Shown here: piece after piece, positions 8,318 through 17,107 of the stretch | Numbering within the stretch: the stretch's first letter is position 1 | Layout of the letters: each line of letters starts with the position of its first letter | From: Armatimonadia bacterium | GTDB lineage: Bacteria > Armatimonadota > Zipacnadia > Zipacnadales > JABUFB01 | NCBI GenBank assembly: GCA_039679385.1 | Contig: JBDKVB010000070.1 | Location: 38,589 to 102,588 of the forward strand | DNA: 64,000 nt | Reading direction: 5' to 3' | Notes under the pieces: generated by a model | Databases searched by the model: none | The model's input: the letters and a program-made list of their open reading frames with translations, nothing else | What the model was told of the DNA's origin: nothing | Program-made: the position numbers and the translations under genes

Positions 8318-10720
8318 ATGAGACTGCACCTGATCTGGCTGGTGCTGCTCGGTATGGTGGTGAGCGCCCCTTGCGCGGTGCTGCCGCCGGTCGTGCGAGG
8401 TTCGGCGATTGTCTACCTGCAGGCCCCCGGTGGCGTGCTGGACCTGACGCTGCAGAAGCGCGACCTGAACATCTACGATGGGCCCGATGTGCTCGAGGCG
8501 CGGCTGTTCAGTACAGATGGGCAGGAACTGATGTCGGTGACGATTCCCGACGATGGGCAGGTTAGCCGCGGGAAGGCAGGAGCGCTGCAGGAGGTCTCGC
8601 AACAGGTGACCTTGCCCGGCCCCGGCGGCTACCGACTTCAGGTGGGCAGTCCGACCGGCGGTGACCTTGTGTTCGGTATGGTGACCTCCGCGCCACGGTA
8701 CGTGCTACGCGGGAATCTGCTGCTCAACGACGGAACGGTCGCCGGGAAGGTGTACTTCAGGCCGCTGGGAGAGGCGATGACGGTGACGGCGCAAGCGCTC
8801 CATGATCCGGGGCGGCAACAAATGGTGCTGCGAGACGGCGCCGGGGCGACGCTGAAGACCTTTGATCTCTTGAAGGCCGGGCAGGACGAGACCTTCGCGA
8901 TGGCTCCCGACCTGGGCGACCGCACGGGGCTGTGGAGCCTGGACCTGCAACATACGGACGTGAAGATCCAGTGGGACAAGCCGGTGTACTGGACGATGGA
9001 TCCCGGCGCGTACTTCGAGGCGGAGAGGTCGCGCTGGCTGCTTCTCCCCTACCGCCAGACTCGGTACCTGTCTCCCGGCGGGCGAGCGGTGCTGGAGTTC
9101 CAGCTTCGCAACAGCTTCAACCCGGCGACGGAGTTCAAGCTGGAGACCCAGGGCGGCACGGGGCTCAAGTGCAAGGTGCTGGAGCCCGCCTCGCCGGTGA
9201 CGGTAGCGAACAAGGGCATGGTGACGGTGAAGGTGGAGGTGCGGGATGACCCCGGCATGGCTCCCGGAAACAGCATGCAAGGTGCGCTGACGGCCACGGC
9301 GGTTGGCGACCCGAGTCTGACGCAGAGCGTGTCCTTTGAGGTGAGAATCGGAGACAGCCCAGCCGACAAGCCGCTGAAGATGCCGATCTTGCTGCGGCGC
9401 TATGAGCATGAGAACGTGCAGTTTGGGTACGCGCCGGAGTACACGCCGAATGAGGTGTACTTCGATCTTGCGAACCGGCCCTGGATGCGTCACCGGACAG
9501 AGAGCATGTATGGGTCGGAGGGGATTCAGGTTCTGCAGGAGGGGCAGTGGCAACCGCGGGGCTTCACCGACCTGTTCCGGCGGACCTACCCGGGGTACAA
9601 GACGAACTACGGTGGCGGGTTCCTTGGCGCCAAGGTGGCCTTCGATGATCGCGGCGGAGCCTACTCACCGATTCGGCTGGCAATCAGCGGGCAGCCGTCG
9701 CAGTGCGTGCTGGTGTACACAGCCGACGGCGGGCTGACCTATCAGATGAGCCCCTTCGTGGGCGAGGCCTTCGACATCGAGCAGTTCGTGGGCCACAACC
9801 GTCTGGCGATGGTACCGCCGGTGCTGGCCTACGTGTTCCGCAAGGCCCATCCTGCTCCCTTTGCGGCGTACGAGGACCTGTTCCTGTACCTGCCGCAGGT
9901 GCGTGAGGGGAAGCTTGAGATGGGCGAGCCGGTGAAGGTGGCGGAGAACTGCGTCGGGTCCTGCCAGCACTCAGGTGCCCCGGCCTCGACGGCGACGCGA
10001 GACGGCAAGACTCATGTTGTGTGGGGCGAGATCGCGCCGGAGGACGCGCCCGGTGTGCCGACGTACATCGCGACCTATGACCACAGGACGGGCAAGGTCG
10101 GCGAGAAGGTCCTGCTGGGGTACGCGCCGCCGGTGAACGATGTGCACAACGTGCCGGCCGTCTGTCAGGACAGCGAGGGTTATGTCCATGTGGTGCTGGG
10201 GTCTCACGGGCAGGCCTTCCAGTACACGCGGTCACTGAAGCCCAACGACGCCTACAGCGGCTGGACGAAGATCGTGCCGGTGTTGAGCACCGGGTACATC
10301 GACGAGAAGACGGGACCTACAGGCAGTGGCAGGCAGACCTACATCTCGCTGGTCTGTGGGCCAGACGATACGCTGCACATCGCCTACCGGCAATGGCGAA
10401 GGAACGTGGATGCGGTGCACCCGAACCAGATGTTCGCGGCACTATCGGTGCAGAGCAAACCGAAGACCGGCGAATGGGGTCCGGCGCAACCGATCGTGCT
10501 TCCGCCGGTGGCCGGGTACTCGATCTACTACCACAAGCTGACGATCGACCGGCACGGGTGGCTGTACCTGTCCTACAGCTACTGGACCTCGGATACGACC
10601 TACCAGGACGACTTCCCGGACCGGTATCACAACCGGGCGGTCGTGGTATCCAAGGACGGCGGGAAGACCTGGAAGCTCGCGACGACGCAGGACTTCGTGG
10701 AGGGGATGGCGGCGAAGTAG
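8318..10720 (+). CDS. Secreted BNR-repeat (sialidase-like) protein
   Basis: An 800-aa protein with signal peptide MRLHLIWLVLLGMVVSAPCA. The ATG at 8318 has AGGGAGAG about 9 bases upstream; an in-frame GTG at 8297 would add a non-signal extension. The N-terminal ~350 residues look like beta-sandwich modules (pre-peptidase-like and NEW3-like segments). The C-terminal half has a BNR_4-like blade (DVHNVPAVCQDSEGYVHVVL, then GSHG) and a final Asp box (SKDGGKTWK). It is predicted to be exported and to bind or process polysaccharide, but catalytic residues are not evident. It is divergent from the BNR-4 gene at 6760-8088, suggesting co-regulation across the 229-base spacer. A terminator-like hairpin follows. 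Confidence 0.85.
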   Translation: MRLHLIWLVLLGMVVSAPCAVLPPVVRGSAIVYLQAPGGVLDLTLQKRDLNIYDGPDVLEARLFSTDGQELMSVTIPDDGQVSRGKAGALQEVSQQVTLPGPGGYRLQVGSPTGGDLVFGMVTSAPRYVLRGNLLLNDGTVAGKVYFRPLGEAMTVTAQALHDPGRQQMVLRDGAGATLKTFDLLKAGQDETFAMAPDLGDRTGLWSLDLQHTDVKIQWDKPVYWTMDPGAYFEAERSRWLLLPYRQTRYLSPGGRAVLEFQLRNSFNPATEFKLETQGGTGLKCKVLEPASPVTVANKGMVTVKVEVRDDPGMAPGNSMQGALTATAVGDPSLTQSVSFEVRIGDSPADKPLKMPILLRRYEHENVQFGYAPEYTPNEVYFDLANRPWMRHRTESMYGSEGIQVLQEGQWQPRGFTDLFRRTYPGYKTNYGGGFLGAKVAFDDRGGAYSPIRLAISGQPSQCVLVYTADGGLTYQMSPFVGEAFDIEQFVGHNRLAMVPPVLAYVFRKAHPAPFAAYEDLFLYLPQVREGKLEMGEPVKVAENCVGSCQHSGAPASTATRDGKTHVVWGEIAPEDAPGVPTYIATYDHRTGKVGEKVLLGYAPPVNDVHNVPAVCQDSEGYVHVVLGSHGQAFQYTRSLKPNDAYSGWTKIVPVLSTGYIDEKTGPTGSGRQTYISLVCGPDDTLHIAYRQWRRNVDAVHPNQMFAALSVQSKPKTGEWGPAQPIVLPPVAGYSIYYHKLTIDRHGWLYLSYSYWTSDTTYQDDFPDRYHNRAVVVSKDGGKTWKLATTQDFVEGMAAK

Positions 10721-10746
10721 GCGGACACCGGACTGCGAAGGCCAAC

Positions 10747-10788
10747 AAGGGGAGGGTTACTGCACGAAGCAGCGACGCTCCCCTTTTG
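10747..10788 (+). terminator. Rho-independent terminator-like hairpin
   Basis: AAGGGGAG (10747-10754) pairs with CTCCCCTT (10778-10785). The long loop itself can fold (CTGC-ACGAA-GCAG), and a short T run follows. It lies between the convergent BNR gene and the Gfo/Idh gene. Confidence 0.6.
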
Positions 10789-10811
10789 TGTGCCCCAGGG
10801 TCTGGCCTGCG

Positions 10812-12011
10812 TCAGAAGTAGACGACCTCGGAGGGGCAGTCGCCGTAGTCGGGCACTTCCAGGAGCTCGCCGCCGCGGACTGCGGATTCATGGGCGGTGA
10901 GACCCGGTAGGACGTAGCGGGCTGCCTGGTAGACATTGTTCGGCGGCTGCACATGCTCCACGCAGGCCTTGACGAAGTCGTCGACCAGGAACTGATGAGA
11001 GCCCAGATGACCGTTGGGCAGGCCGACGAACTCCACCGGCAGGCGGTTGACGTCGTGAATCTTGGCCAGGCCGGCGTGGGTGAGCTCGTCGGTTACTTTG
11101 GACATGTCGCCCTCAAGCTTACGCGGGGCTCCGACCGGCGCCAGAAGGTCGCGAAGGTCGGTGACGTCACCGCGGTTCTTGGTGATCCAGCACTGGGCGT
11201 TGACCTGCTGCTCGAAGCTGCCCTCGGTGCCGTAGATGCTGATCTCCTCGGCGCCGGGGTGGCCGATGCGCCGGAACTCGTTGATGCGCATCATGCTCCC
11301 GTCGGACATCTTGAAGAGGCCGGTCTCGTTGGAGAAGGTGTTGCCCCACTGGTTCACCTCGGCGCGGAAGAGGCCGTCGGGATGGTTGTCGACGAAGCCG
11401 AAGGCCGAGACGTGGGTCGCATGGGCACCGATGACCGAGACGACCTGCCCGGTGGAGTGTGTCGGGTAGTGCATCGGCGGGCTCCCGGCGGTCCTCTTCC
11501 AGTTCTCTCCCCCACGCCACTTGAACACGTCGTAGAGGCCGTGGTCGAAGTCGTGGTAGTACTCGCCCTCAGAGTAGACGACGCGGCCGAAGTCACCGGC
11601 TGCGACACGCTGACGACAGTAGATGGCGGAAGGGTAGTAGTAGCTGGTCTCGCCGATCATGTAGAGGCGGCCGGTCTCCTCGACGGCGTGGACGAGGTTG
11701 CCGATCTCCTCGGCGGTGATGCCGGCGGGGACTGCCGAGTAGACGTCCTTGCCCGCCTCGAGAGCCTGCACAGCCTGAGGCCCGTGCGCCCAGTTCTGGC
11801 TGAAGATGGCGATTGCATCGACGTCGGTCCGGCAGAGCTCGTCGAGTGAGGAGCAGGTTTTCGGCAGGTTGAACTGCTCGGACTTCTGCCTGAGCTTGTC
11901 GGCGTCGAGGTCGCACAACAAGACCTCATCGACGAGCGGATGGGCTTTGAAGAGCGGGATGAAGCAGTTCGCGAAGGCGCCAACACCACAAATGCCGATG
12001 GAAAGACCCAT
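10812..12011 (-). CDS. Gfo/Idh/MocA-family oxidoreductase
   Basis: A 399-aa NAD(P)-dependent oxidoreductase, probably acting on a sugar or sugar acid in the cytoplasm. The Rossmann motif is GICGVGAFANCF at the N-terminus, and CDLDADKL ends beta-2 with an acidic residue that favours NAD. The usual EKP motif is replaced by VYSAVPAG (residues 90-97), so the canonical lysine is missing. The C-terminal alpha/beta domain starts near GRVVYSEGEYYHDF. The ATG at 12011 follows AAAGGTGATCCC; the frame extends upstream into repeat copy C, which was rejected. The gene is divergent from the rhamnogalacturonan-lyase-like gene, which fits a role in processing released sugars. Confidence 0.9.
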   Translation of the reverse strand: MGLSIGICGVGAFANCFIPLFKAHPLVDEVLLCDLDADKLRQKSEQFNLPKTCSSLDELCRTDVDAIAIFSQNWAHGPQAVQALEAGKDVYSAVPAGITAEEIGNLVHAVEETGRLYMIGETSYYYPSAIYCRQRVAAGDFGRVVYSEGEYYHDFDHGLYDVFKWRGGENWKRTAGSPPMHYPTHSTGQVVSVIGAHATHVSAFGFVDNHPDGLFRAEVNQWGNTFSNETGLFKMSDGSMMRINEFRRIGHPGAEEISIYGTEGSFEQQVNAQCWITKNRGDVTDLRDLLAPVGAPRKLEGDMSKVTDELTHAGLAKIHDVNRLPVEFVGLPNGHLGSHQFLVDDFVKACVEHVQPPNNVYQAARYVLPGLTAHESAVRGGELLEVPDYGDCPSEVVYF

Positions 12012-12137
12012 GGGATCACCTTTGGAGAGCGATGGTTTGGGGTGTAGTTCCCCGCGCCCCGCTGGTGACCTCTCCGAGCGGCAGGAGAAGGGATCGCGGT
12101 CGGGGAAAGGCGACTCACCGCCTGCGCGCGCTCCACG

Positions 12138-12285
12138 CACGGCAAAGGCACCTCACCCCCTGTACACTCTCAGAGGGAGAAGGCAACGGCACCTCACCCC
12201 TGCCTTCGGCACCCCCTCTCCACGCGGTGGCGAGGGGGAACGGCCAAAGGCCAAAGCAAAAGGCAAAGGCGAGAGGCAAAGGCTG
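12138..12285 (+). repeat. Modular intergenic repeat, copy C
   Basis: This fills most of the 319-base divergent spacer 12012-12330. Modules are GGCAAAGGCACCTCACCCC, a second GGCAACGGCACCTCACCCC, CTGCCTTCGGC, a 27-base imperfect palindrome (12212-12238; arms CCCCCTC and GAGGGGG around CCAC-GCG-GTGG), then tandem GGCAAAGGC-like units. The 27-base palindrome is identical to that in copy F (45812-45838). I see nothing else in the spacer. Confidence 0.85.
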
Positions 12286-12330
12286 CTGGGGCGCGTTGTG
12301 AAGGGCAAAACGAGTCTGCGAGAAGATGGG

Positions 12331-15300
12331 ATGATCCGGATGCGAACCAATCTGCCTTTGCTGGCGCTGGTCCTGCCACTATCCCTGCTGCTGACGGCTG
12401 GAGTGTGCCTTGCACAGGATGCAGACGGAGACGGAATGAGTGATGAGGTGGAGACGCGCCTGGGGCTGCCCGGGCAAGTGAAGCAGGAATGGGTGCCCGT
12501 CGCCACAAGTCCCGATGCACACTTCACCGACGAGCAGGCGCTGGTTGCGGCGCCGGACATCCTGTCGCTTGATGCCTGCCATGCAGGGGGCCAGCGAGTG
12601 GTGCTGCGCCTGAGGTTCGCGCGCCCGGTGGACTTCTCCGGCGCGACCTTCGTCATCTACATGGACGTCGACGGCGACCCCAAGACAGGCCGGGTGGATC
12701 AGTACCACGGCGGTGTCGACCTGATGGTCGTCTTCTCCGGAAGCACGATGTCGTACACGTTCTACGGAGCCTGCAACGCCAAGAACACCGGCGCACGTGC
12801 GGCGACGGAGGGCAACACGATGTATGTGGCCGTGGATGCGCCCTTCGTGAAGGCAGAGGGGAAGCTGCCCCTGGGTGTGCATCTGCTCAGTCAGCGCGGC
12901 GCAGGGGCCAGTGACTCGACAAAGAACGCGGTTGTGCAACTGCCCGTCAGCACGGCAGAGGTTCCCACGCTGCCTCTCGGAAAGGAGGGGCTCACACGGT
13001 CCATGTCCGACTACCGCTACGTGAACGACAAGGTGGCCTATGAGAAGCTCTCCGACAAGGGGCTTCGTGCGGCACAGGTCATGCCCACAAAGCCCATCGA
13101 GTTCGGGCGTCCGCGACCGGAGGTGCCCTATTCGACAAGGGGACGCAAACCGGCTCAGGCAGGGAGCATCGCTCGGCGTCAGGTGACGGTGAACCTGCTG
13201 GAAGAGGCGAACACCGGTCGCAGCAGTAGCTGGCTGAGCTTCGGGTTCCCGCTGCCCCAGGGAGGCCTGTACGACCCGGCGCAGATCCGGCTGTTAGACG
13301 GCGGTGCGGAGGTACCGGCGCAGGTTCAGGCGACGGCCTTCTGGCCCGACGGGAGCCTGAAGTGGGTTCTGATCGACGCACAGGTGGCGCTGCGAGCGAA
13401 GGAAGAGCGGAACCTGCAAGTCGAGTTCGGCACTCAAGTGAGGCGGGCCGAAGTCGCCTCGCCGCTGAAGGTCGCCGAGACGAAAGACCGGCTGACGGTG
13501 GTGACCGGTCCGCTGCAAGTGGCGATCGACAAGCAGCGCTTCAACCTGTTCAGCGCCGTGTGGTCGGATTCGAATCGCGACGGCGTGTTCTCAGAGGCGG
13601 AGCAGGTCAATGCGACGACGCCGCAAGGGGTAGTTCTGCGTGACGAGAACGGCAAGGTCTACAGCATGGCCGGCGCTCCTCCGGACAGCTTCAAGGTGGA
13701 GCTTCAGGGCCCGCAGCGTGTTGTAGTGCGGGTGGCTGGATCGTATGCGGCTGCCGACGGCAGCAAGTACCTGCGCTACCTGGCACGGCTGACCTTCCGA
13801 GCGGGGTCGTCGCGAGTCGAGGTCGCGATCACGCACCTGAATGACTACCTGAAGACGGAGTTCACGGACCTCACGTCGCTGCAGCTCGCCATGACCCCGA
13901 CGGGCGGCCTGCGGGATGCCGGTGTGTACCTTGAGGATGGTGGGCTGAAGCCGGTGCAGGGGCTGCCGGTCGCACTGAAGCAGTGGGATGAGAACCGCAG
14001 CGAGGTGCAGACGCAAGCCGGGACTAAGGCCGGCGGACGCGGCGCCGGAGTGGTGAGCTGGAAGGCCGGCGGCTCGCAGGGCCTGGCGGTCATGCAAGAC
14101 TTCTGGCAACGATGGCCGAAGGGGATTGAGGCGAAGGACGGGCAGGTGGTGTTCGACCTGCTGCCCCAGCAGCCGAGCGCGGAGTACGGCAAGGATCTCC
14201 CCTACTACCTGATGTTCCCCTTCGTGGAGGGGCGGTACCGGATGAAGTGGGGCATGGCCTTCACCGAGCGTCTCAGCTTTGACTTCGGTGGCGGCATGAG
14301 CCCCGAAGAGCTGTGGGCTGAGGTGCAAGAGCCGGTCATCGCGGTGCTTCCTGCGGAGTGGTATGCGGAGACGAAGGGCCTTGGACCGATAGCGGCACCG
14401 AGGGGAGAGCAGTTCGCAACCTGGGACAAGTTCGTTGGGGACAGCTTCGCCAGCTTCCTGCAGAATCAGGAGCTGACCAGAGAGTACGGGTTCTTCAACT
14501 ACGGCGACTGGTTCGGCGAGCGAGGTCGGAACTGGGGCAACAATGAGTATGACCTCGCCCATGGTCTGTACCTGCAATTCGCACGAACCGGCAACCGCGA
14601 CCTGTGCCGCTGGGCCCAGAAGTCGGCGCAGCACCGGGCGGACGTCGACACCGTGAACTACTACCCGGACCCCTACTACGTGGGTGCGACTCACCAACAC
14701 TCGATCGGCCACTCGGGCACCTGGACCCAGACCGTGGAGCATGCGACCTGGAGTCACGCCTACGACATGCACACATCGGCTGAGGGCGGTCATGTGTGGG
14801 CCGACGGTATCATGGATGACTGGTACCTGCAGGGCGAGCCGCGAGCAGTGGAGTCGGCACTGGCACTTGGTGAGCACATTGCCTGGGCCTTCGCCCCGTC
14901 CTTCCAGGCACTGGGGACTCATGAGCGGTCCGCCGGCTGGTCGCTGCGGGCGATCATGGCGATCTACCGCGGGACCTATGACCCAGTGTACCTGGAGGCA
15001 GCACGCAAGATCGCGGCTGTGGCTCTGCGGGAGCAGAAGCTCGACCAGGGAGGTGCGTGGCCCCACGTTCTCCCGGCGGACCATGCGGGAGACGAACCGG
15101 GCGCCGTGGGGAACAACATGTTCCTGATGGGGATCCTGCTCGGCGGACTGCAGGCCTACCATGAGGAGTGCGACGATCCGGCGGTGCTCAAGTCGCTGGA
15201 GTCGGGTGCGAAGTGGGTGGCGAAGTCGTGGAACGAGTCGCTGGGCGGCTGGCCGTACTCGGCGAAGGTGGACGGGACTCCGCTGTTCCGGCCGAGCCCA

Positions 15301-16275
15301 GGGCTGAACCAGCTCGTGATCGGCGGGCTGAGTTACGTCGGGACGGTGACGAAGGACGAGGCGCTGATGCACATCGCCAGTGAGGCCCTGGCGGCGACCT
15401 GCGGCCAGGGCGCTGTGCCCAATGGCAAGGGGCTCGCGCAGCAGATCTTCTTCACCAGCACCGTCCTGGAGGAACTGCAGGATTGGTATGCCCGGACCAT
15501 GCCGGACAAGGGTCTTTCGGTGCTGGACGGCAGCCCGGAGAGCATGGCGGCACTGCTCCTGCGCACCGCGACCAGTGATCGGCATGGAGTGCGCGCTCCG
15601 GACAAGAAGGTGTTCTACGTGCAGAGCACGGCGGCGCAGGCAGAGCTGACTGTGGAGAGAACTCCGCACGGAGCGATGCAGAAGCGGGCCGAAGTGGCGA
15701 GTGTGCAACTGAGTGACGCCGCCCGGAAGATCCTGCAGCAGACGAGATGCAGCACCGACGACAAGTACCGGGTGACCTGGCCGATTGCGGGGCAAGTCGG
15801 GCAAGTGCTGCAGGTGCTCATCGATGACGACCAACGCGGAGTGTGGACGCTCAAGGGCACGGGGCTGCGGATCGTGACGCAGACCTCGGCCGACTTCCGC
15901 ATCGGCGGCGTGGGTCGCTCGCGGTACTACTTCCTGGTGCCTCCGGGGACGGCGGAGTTCCGGTTGAACCTGGTGGGCGTGCACACGGGGCCCTATGCGG
16001 CGGCGGTGATCGACCCGGGGAATCAGGTGGCAGCGACCTTCCAGGGAACCAATCCGGGAACTGCGCTGATTGTGGGTGCGGCACCGACACCCGGTCCGGC
16101 TCCGAAGGGCAATCCCGAGAAGGGACAGATGACGATCAGGCCGGCTGCCGGACAGACGGGCAAGGTGTGGAGCGTGATCCTGAGTGCGGCTGGCGACATC
16201 GGGGTGGAGCTGGTCGGCGTGCCGCCCTACCTGTCGCTGTCGCCGCAGGACTGGTTCGACCCGCAGGGACGGTAG
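12331..16275 (+). CDS. Secreted PcRGLX/YetA-like (PL26-type) polysaccharide lyase with N-terminal extension
   Basis: A 1314-aa exported protein with signal peptide LPLLALVLPLSLLLTAGVCLA. The mature N-terminus starts DADGDGMSDEVE, a calcium-binding DxDxDG-type loop, then a ~130-aa beta domain of unknown type. From about residue 275 it matches the RIFT-barrel, beta-sandwich and alpha/alpha-toroid layout of PcRGLX/YetA proteins. Landmarks are SFGFPLPQGG and WPDGSLKWVL (barrel), then YGFFNYGDWFGERGRNWGNNEY and HQHSIGHSG with EGGHVWADGIMDDWYL (toroid). Known members remove terminal units from rhamnogalacturonan, so a pectin-backbone substrate is plausible. It could start at 12340. The frame runs further upstream through repeat C without coding character. 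Confidence 0.85.
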   Translation: MIRMRTNLPLLALVLPLSLLLTAGVCLAQDADGDGMSDEVETRLGLPGQVKQEWVPVATSPDAHFTDEQALVAAPDILSLDACHAGGQRVVLRLRFARPVDFSGATFVIYMDVDGDPKTGRVDQYHGGVDLMVVFSGSTMSYTFYGACNAKNTGARAATEGNTMYVAVDAPFVKAEGKLPLGVHLLSQRGAGASDSTKNAVVQLPVSTAEVPTLPLGKEGLTRSMSDYRYVNDKVAYEKLSDKGLRAAQVMPTKPIEFGRPRPEVPYSTRGRKPAQAGSIARRQVTVNLLEEANTGRSSSWLSFGFPLPQGGLYDPAQIRLLDGGAEVPAQVQATAFWPDGSLKWVLIDAQVALRAKEERNLQVEFGTQVRRAEVASPLKVAETKDRLTVVTGPLQVAIDKQRFNLFSAVWSDSNRDGVFSEAEQVNATTPQGVVLRDENGKVYSMAGAPPDSFKVELQGPQRVVVRVAGSYAAADGSKYLRYLARLTFRAGSSRVEVAITHLNDYLKTEFTDLTSLQLAMTPTGGLRDAGVYLEDGGLKPVQGLPVALKQWDENRSEVQTQAGTKAGGRGAGVVSWKAGGSQGLAVMQDFWQRWPKGIEAKDGQVVFDLLPQQPSAEYGKDLPYYLMFPFVEGRYRMKWGMAFTERLSFDFGGGMSPEELWAEVQEPVIAVLPAEWYAETKGLGPIAAPRGEQFATWDKFVGDSFASFLQNQELTREYGFFNYGDWFGERGRNWGNNEYDLAHGLYLQFARTGNRDLCRWAQKSAQHRADVDTVNYYPDPYYVGATHQHSIGHSGTWTQTVEHATWSHAYDMHTSAEGGHVWADGIMDDWYLQGEPRAVESALALGEHIAWAFAPSFQALGTHERSAGWSLRAIMAIYRGTYDPVYLEAARKIAAVALREQKLDQGGAWPHVLPADHAGDEPGAVGNNMFLMGILLGGLQAYHEECDDPAVLKSLESGAKWVAKSWNESLGGWPYSAKVDGTPLFRPSPGLNQLVIGGLSYVGTVTKDEALMHIASEALAATCGQGAVPNGKGLAQQIFFTSTVLEELQDWYARTMPDKGLSVLDGSPESMAALLLRTATSDRHGVRAPDKKVFYVQSTAAQAELTVERTPHGAMQKRAEVASVQLSDAARKILQQTRCSTDDKYRVTWPIAGQVGQVLQVLIDDDQRGVWTLKGTGLRIVTQTSADFRIGGVGRSRYYFLVPPGTAEFRLNLVGVHTGPYAAAVIDPGNQVAATFQGTNPGTALIVGAAPTPGPAPKGNPEKGQMTIRPAAGQTGKVWSVILSAAGDIGVELVGVPPYLSLSPQDWFDPQGR

Positions 16276-16278
16276 TGG

Positions 16279-16390
16279 AAGGCACCTCACCCCCTTTGTC
16301 CCCCTCCCCACGCGGTGGCGAGGGGAAACGGCAAAGGCAAAGGCCCTCACCCCTGCTCTCTCCCGGGGGGAGAGGGAGAACGGCAAGGGC
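16279..16390 (+). repeat. Modular intergenic repeat, copy D
   Basis: This copy lies between convergent genes. It has GGCACCTCACCCC, palindrome CCCCTCCCCACGCGGTGG ending CGAGGGG (16301-16325), GGCAAAGGC units, CCTCACCCC, and a second hairpin, CTCTCCC-GGG-GGGAGAG (around 16358-16374). The hairpins might also serve as terminators for the flanking genes, though no T run follows. Confidence 0.85.
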
Positions 16391-16459
16391 GATGGCATCG
16401 CTGCGTGAGGGCGTGGATTAGGTCGTGTGGATGCCAGTGAGTGAGGCGACCGGTTCGGG

Positions 16460-16918
16460 TCAGGTTCTGGGCTTCACCGGAAGGCAGACTTCGAGTGGCG
16501 TCTCAGGGGCGGCGTCATCAGGAGGGAAGATCTCGAAGGCCGCCTTGCCCTCGTCGCTGACGTAGGCGGAAGTCGGCAGCCAGAGACTGAAGAGGGCCTC
16601 CCAGGTGGCCCCGATTTCGTGGAGGTGACAGGTGGTGACGGCGTAGGTTCCCGCCGGGACGTCGCGTGCCACCATTCCCTCGGGGACCGGGGCCTCGGCG
16701 GTCACGGCCATGCCGGCTACGATGTCGGAGACGCCCGGCTCGTCGGTCGGGAGATAGACGTTGTAGTAGGCACCACTGGTGCTGTGGGGCCTAATCTCGT
16801 CGAGCCTGGGGTCGACCTGGTCGTGCCACAATCTGGTGTAGTCGACCTGGTCGGGCTTCGCACGGACCTGCACGCCAAGAACGCGGAAGGCCTGGAAGTC
16901 CACCATCTTCGGTTCCAT
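16460..16918 (-). CDS. GyrI-like small-molecule-binding domain protein
   Basis: A 152-aa stand-alone effector-binding domain like those of GyrI/Rob/AraC-type regulators. Typical landmarks are DVPAGTYAV, IGATWEALFSLWLP, KAAFEIFPP and the C-terminal EVCLPVKP. No DNA-binding domain is attached, so it may bind a small ligand or inhibit a partner. The ATG at 16918 follows GAGGGGAGATCAGCC. It is divergent from the radical SAM gene at 17108, with 189 bases between the starts, suggesting shared regulation. Confidence 0.85.
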   Translation of the reverse strand: MEPKMVDFQAFRVLGVQVRAKPDQVDYTRLWHDQVDPRLDEIRPHSTSGAYYNVYLPTDEPGVSDIVAGMAVTAEAPVPEGMVARDVPAGTYAVTTCHLHEIGATWEALFSLWLPTSAYVSDEGKAAFEIFPPDDAAPETPLEVCLPVKPRT

Positions 16919-17107
16919 GGCTGATCTCCCCTCGCGACGAGCCGGACTGCGTCTCCACGCCTGTGTTCGACGGCAAAGGGCGGAGGTCCTGCTTGAGTGG
17001 AGAACGGGACAAGGAAGGCCTGCAAGGGGAACGAACACTGAGGCGTGTGCGGGTGTCTGACAAGTGAGCTTCGAGTCGCGCAAGCTGGCCTTACTGGAGG
17101 CGACAGG

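Noticed and set aside
11806..12330. 175-residue N-terminal extension of the rhamnogalacturonan-lyase-like gene
   Set aside because: It crosses repeat copy C and part of the divergent Gfo/Idh gene, and would bury the signal peptide inside the protein.
13591..16398. 935-codon open frame on the minus strand
   Set aside because: It is antisense to the PcRGLX-like gene, is rich in Arg, His, Leu and Pro with no domain, and comes from the high-GC third-position bias of the real gene.
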